Under the pieces are notes generated by a model. It was not told the origin of the DNA and did no database searches. It saw only the letters and a list, made by a program, of their open reading frames with translations. A stretch of DNA of 64,000 bases, from NCBI GenBank assembly GCA_041402125.1, contig JAWKSY010000004.1, positions 62,001 to 126,000 of the forward strand, in the 5' to 3' direction. Positions 62,278 to 64,000 of this stretch are shown here, piece after piece. Both the position numbers and the translations under genes were made by a program. Numbering within the stretch: the stretch's first letter is position 1; the number at the start of each line of letters is the position of its first letter. This DNA is from JAWKSY01 sp041402125 (lineage in GTDB: Bacteria; Planctomycetota; GCA-002687715; DRQF01).

Positions 62278-63309
62278 ATGGCCTCCGAATCCGACATCCC
62301 CGTCGTCGAGAGCGAGATCCGCCCCGTCTCGGGCATGCTCGCCGGCCACTACGACCCGCTCGCCACGGCCGCCGTCGAGGAGTTCGTCGACCGCCTCGAT
62401 CAGCGCGACCTCGACGAGTCGAACGCCGAGGAGATCGCCGCCCTCGTCGTGATCCTCCTGCTCCGGCGGAAGATCTCGACCACTCCGGGCGACCCGCGAC
62501 GCGCTCGAGCCCGGGCTTCAGCCCGTCGCCTGATCCTCGCGAGGGCGGACGACGCGGGCGGCTCCTCCCGGCTCCGGCGCCACGGCCCCACGGTCGAGAA
62601 GGCCGCGGCCCGACTCGCCGACGGGGTCTTCGCGGACTCGAAGTGGCGGATCGAGCACGGCGGGACCGAATCCGCCGCGAAGAGGGCCCTGATCGGCGCC
62701 AGGACGGCCGCGCGGGATCTCCGCGACGCCGAGGAGGTCGCGCACCCGAAGCCCGGCCCGAGGCCGTCAAGTCCGAGCCCCGGGGATGCCCGGCGCCGCG
62801 GCCGGCGCGCCCCGACCGGCCCCCTCCCCGACGAGGTCCGCCGCGAGCTGATCCGCGATCTCACCAAGGCCGCGTGGGTCGGCCGGCGCTCGATCACCGA
62901 CGCCCTCGCCGATGCCTGGGCGTACCGGGCCTACAACGTCAACCGCTTCCTCGCGCTCCAAGACCAGGGCGTCCACGAACTGGTCGCCTTCAACAATCCG
63001 CCGCGCGGTCCGGACTGGTCGACGACGACCTTCTGCGTCCGCATCCACGGCCAAGTCGTGAAGACCGAGCGGATCCGGAAGGGCCTCGGCGGCCATTTCG
63101 CCGCGGTCCGCGAGAACGACCCCGTGCGCGCCTTCCGGGCCTTACCGCTGGGGACGCTCGGGAAGGTGAAGATGGCCGCCGACTTCCGGGCCCTCCGGGG
63201 CCTGGCGGGGCTCTCGCCCTACCACTACGGCTTACGTACGATCCTGGCCGACGCGCGGTTCTCGCGTCTCGGGAAGACCGATGGGCCGCGGATGTCGACC
63301 TCAACGTAG
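62278..63309 (+). CDS. Unknown protein, possible phage head-morphogenesis (MuF-like) relative
   Basis: This 343-residue protein starts at ATG 62278, 9 nt after the previous stop. The N-terminal half is helical (DPLATAAVEEFVDRLDQRDLDE, AALVVILLLRRKI). After a Ser/Pro-rich linker the C-terminal half has ADAWAYRAYNVNRFLALQDQGVHELVAFNNPP, then DWSTTTFCVRIHGQVVKTERI. That order, a helical region then a strand with Cys followed by HG(Q)V, resembles the C-terminal module of SPP1 gp7/MuF minor head proteins. The match is weak and by eye only. There are no neighbouring portal, protease or capsid genes, so a standalone phage-derived or nuclease-like protein is as likely. Confidence 0.45.
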   Translation: MASESDIPVVESEIRPVSGMLAGHYDPLATAAVEEFVDRLDQRDLDESNAEEIAALVVILLLRRKISTTPGDPRRARARASARRLILARADDAGGSSRLRRHGPTVEKAAARLADGVFADSKWRIEHGGTESAAKRALIGARTAARDLRDAEEVAHPKPGPRPSSPSPGDARRRGRRAPTGPLPDEVRRELIRDLTKAAWVGRRSITDALADAWAYRAYNVNRFLALQDQGVHELVAFNNPPRGPDWSTTTFCVRIHGQVVKTERIRKGLGGHFAAVRENDPVRAFRALPLGTLGKVKMAADFRALRGLAGLSPYHYGLRTILADARFSRLGKTDGPRMSTST

Positions 63310-63336
63310 ATAGCGAAATCGAGACAGGAATAGCCG

Positions 63337-63897
63337 ATGACACAGCCCAGTGAGCCAGCGGAGCCGAACTCCTCGAGCTCACACCGAATCCGGGATCCGA
63401 TCGGCATTCTCGACGACGCATTCGGGAGGATCGAGAAGATGCGACGTGGCGACGAACTCGCTGAGGCACAGGAGCACCTCGCCGAGGAATTCGCGGCGAT
63501 TGAGAGGCACACGACATTCATCGTCACGTTCGCCTTTGCTGGCCTCTACGCGGCATGGAGCCATCTCGAGAGTTCTGGCACCCGCCCCATGCCGACAGCG
63601 ATCGGTGGCCTGCTCGTCTTCGCGTCTGCGCTGATCTTTGCTGGCTTCATGATCTGGCAAGCACTTGAGCTCAAGCGCGATCAACTCGACCTCCTGGAGG
63701 CTGCCAGCAGTCTGCCCGACGAGGGCGAGGTTCTCGTAAATCGCTATCGGTTGGTCCAGTCCGCCGTACGGAGGAGGCATGCATTCCGACTGCGAGCCTG
63801 GAGCATGGTCTGGATGTCCTCTTTTGCTCTCGGCCTCTCCGGTGGCGCAGTCCTCCTCGTTCTCTTCTTCTTATCAGCGGTGGACTCCTGGGGGTGA
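63337..63897 (+). CDS. Two- or three-helix membrane protein of unknown function
   Basis: This 186-residue protein starts at ATG 63337. After a Ser-rich start and a charged helix (GILDDAFGRIEKMRRGDELAEAQEHLAEEFAAIERH), there are two clear membrane spans at about 60-78 and 88-106, then a charged cytoplasmic helical loop (ALELKRDQLDLLEAASSLPD) and a final hydrophobic segment (WMSSFALGLSGGAVLLVLFFL). No motif is recognisable. It could be an effector-type or sensor membrane protein in the island; the frame ends 103 nt before the window edge. Confidence 0.5.
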   Translation: MTQPSEPAEPNSSSSHRIRDPIGILDDAFGRIEKMRRGDELAEAQEHLAEEFAAIERHTTFIVTFAFAGLYAAWSHLESSGTRPMPTAIGGLLVFASALIFAGFMIWQALELKRDQLDLLEAASSLPDEGEVLVNRYRLVQSAVRRRHAFRLRAWSMVWMSSFALGLSGGAVLLVLFFLSAVDSWG

Positions 63898-64000
63898 ATG
63901 AGCCGGCTCGGCATCAGAATCGCCCCCTCATGTCACAGACCGGGCTATCAAGGCCACTGGCAGTTCGGGCAAGCTGGGCCACCCTGGATCGGCCAAGCTG
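63898..64000. other. Right window edge
   Basis: The last 103 bases contain no convincing start or end of a gene. Confidence 0.4.

Noticed and set aside
1..64000. selA, selB, selC or selD in the window
   Set aside because: None was found; the Sec hypothesis depends on genes elsewhere in the genome.

Overview
The window is about 64 kb of very GC-rich DNA from what looks like a member of the Planctomycetota. The lineage clues are an operon pairing DUF1501 with a cytochrome c/DUF1549/DUF1553 protein, two DUF1080 proteins, a secreted sulfatase, FG-GAP/VCBS propeller proteins, an ECF sigma factor with a membrane partner, and large kinase-plus-sensor fusions. Placement below phylum is not attempted.

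Positions 1-20.6 kb carry a secreted FG-GAP lipoprotein (cut by the window edge), a DUF1570-like metallopeptidase, two DUF1080 proteins, an ankyrin protein, a large hybrid histidine kinase, the translationally coupled DUF4345 / cytochrome-DUF1549-DUF1553 / DUF1501 operon, an M28 peptidase coupled to lgt, an FAH-family hydrolase and a GT4-GT2 fusion glycosyltransferase. Positions 20.6-39.2 kb carry a secreted protein, a Rab-like GTPase coupled to a catalytically degenerate nucleotide-cyclase-like protein, S46, prolyl aminopeptidase and S9 peptidases, an ECF sigma / membrane protein / secreted coiled-coil operon, two GT39-type membrane glycosyltransferases, a YWTD propeller, an aldehyde dehydrogenase and a sulfatase.

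Positions 39.2-42.3 kb are the most notable part. Two paralogous secreted FG-GAP proteins, one behind the other, each contain an in-frame UGA at the same place in the motif PGVW-UGA-CTS. In both genes the UGA is followed at identical spacing by a hairpin with a 5-nt apical loop whose third and fourth bases are GU, and one stem pair is compensated between the copies. This is what a bacterial SECIS element looks like, so both are read here as selenoproteins with a vicinal Sec-Cys pair. Each gene ends at one of two nearly identical 270-bp composite palindromic (REPIN-like) elements.

Positions 42.4-54 kb hold a giant Ser/Thr kinase with TPRs and tandem repeats, an FHA-transmembrane-trypsin protease beside it, a CAP-domain protein with MORN-like repeats and a YqcC-domain fusion. 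From about 54 kb the sequence changes character: tandem fragments of a tRNA-Val 3' end with terminators, a decayed IS3-family element, then lower-GC genes of mostly unknown function (a metzincin-like protease, a PIN nuclease with a coupled partner, zinc-ribbon and membrane proteins). This looks like an integrated island that continues past the right edge.

At least six otherwise well-preserved core genes are broken by single-base frameshifts. This pattern suggests residual assembly errors, though real pseudogenes cannot be excluded.
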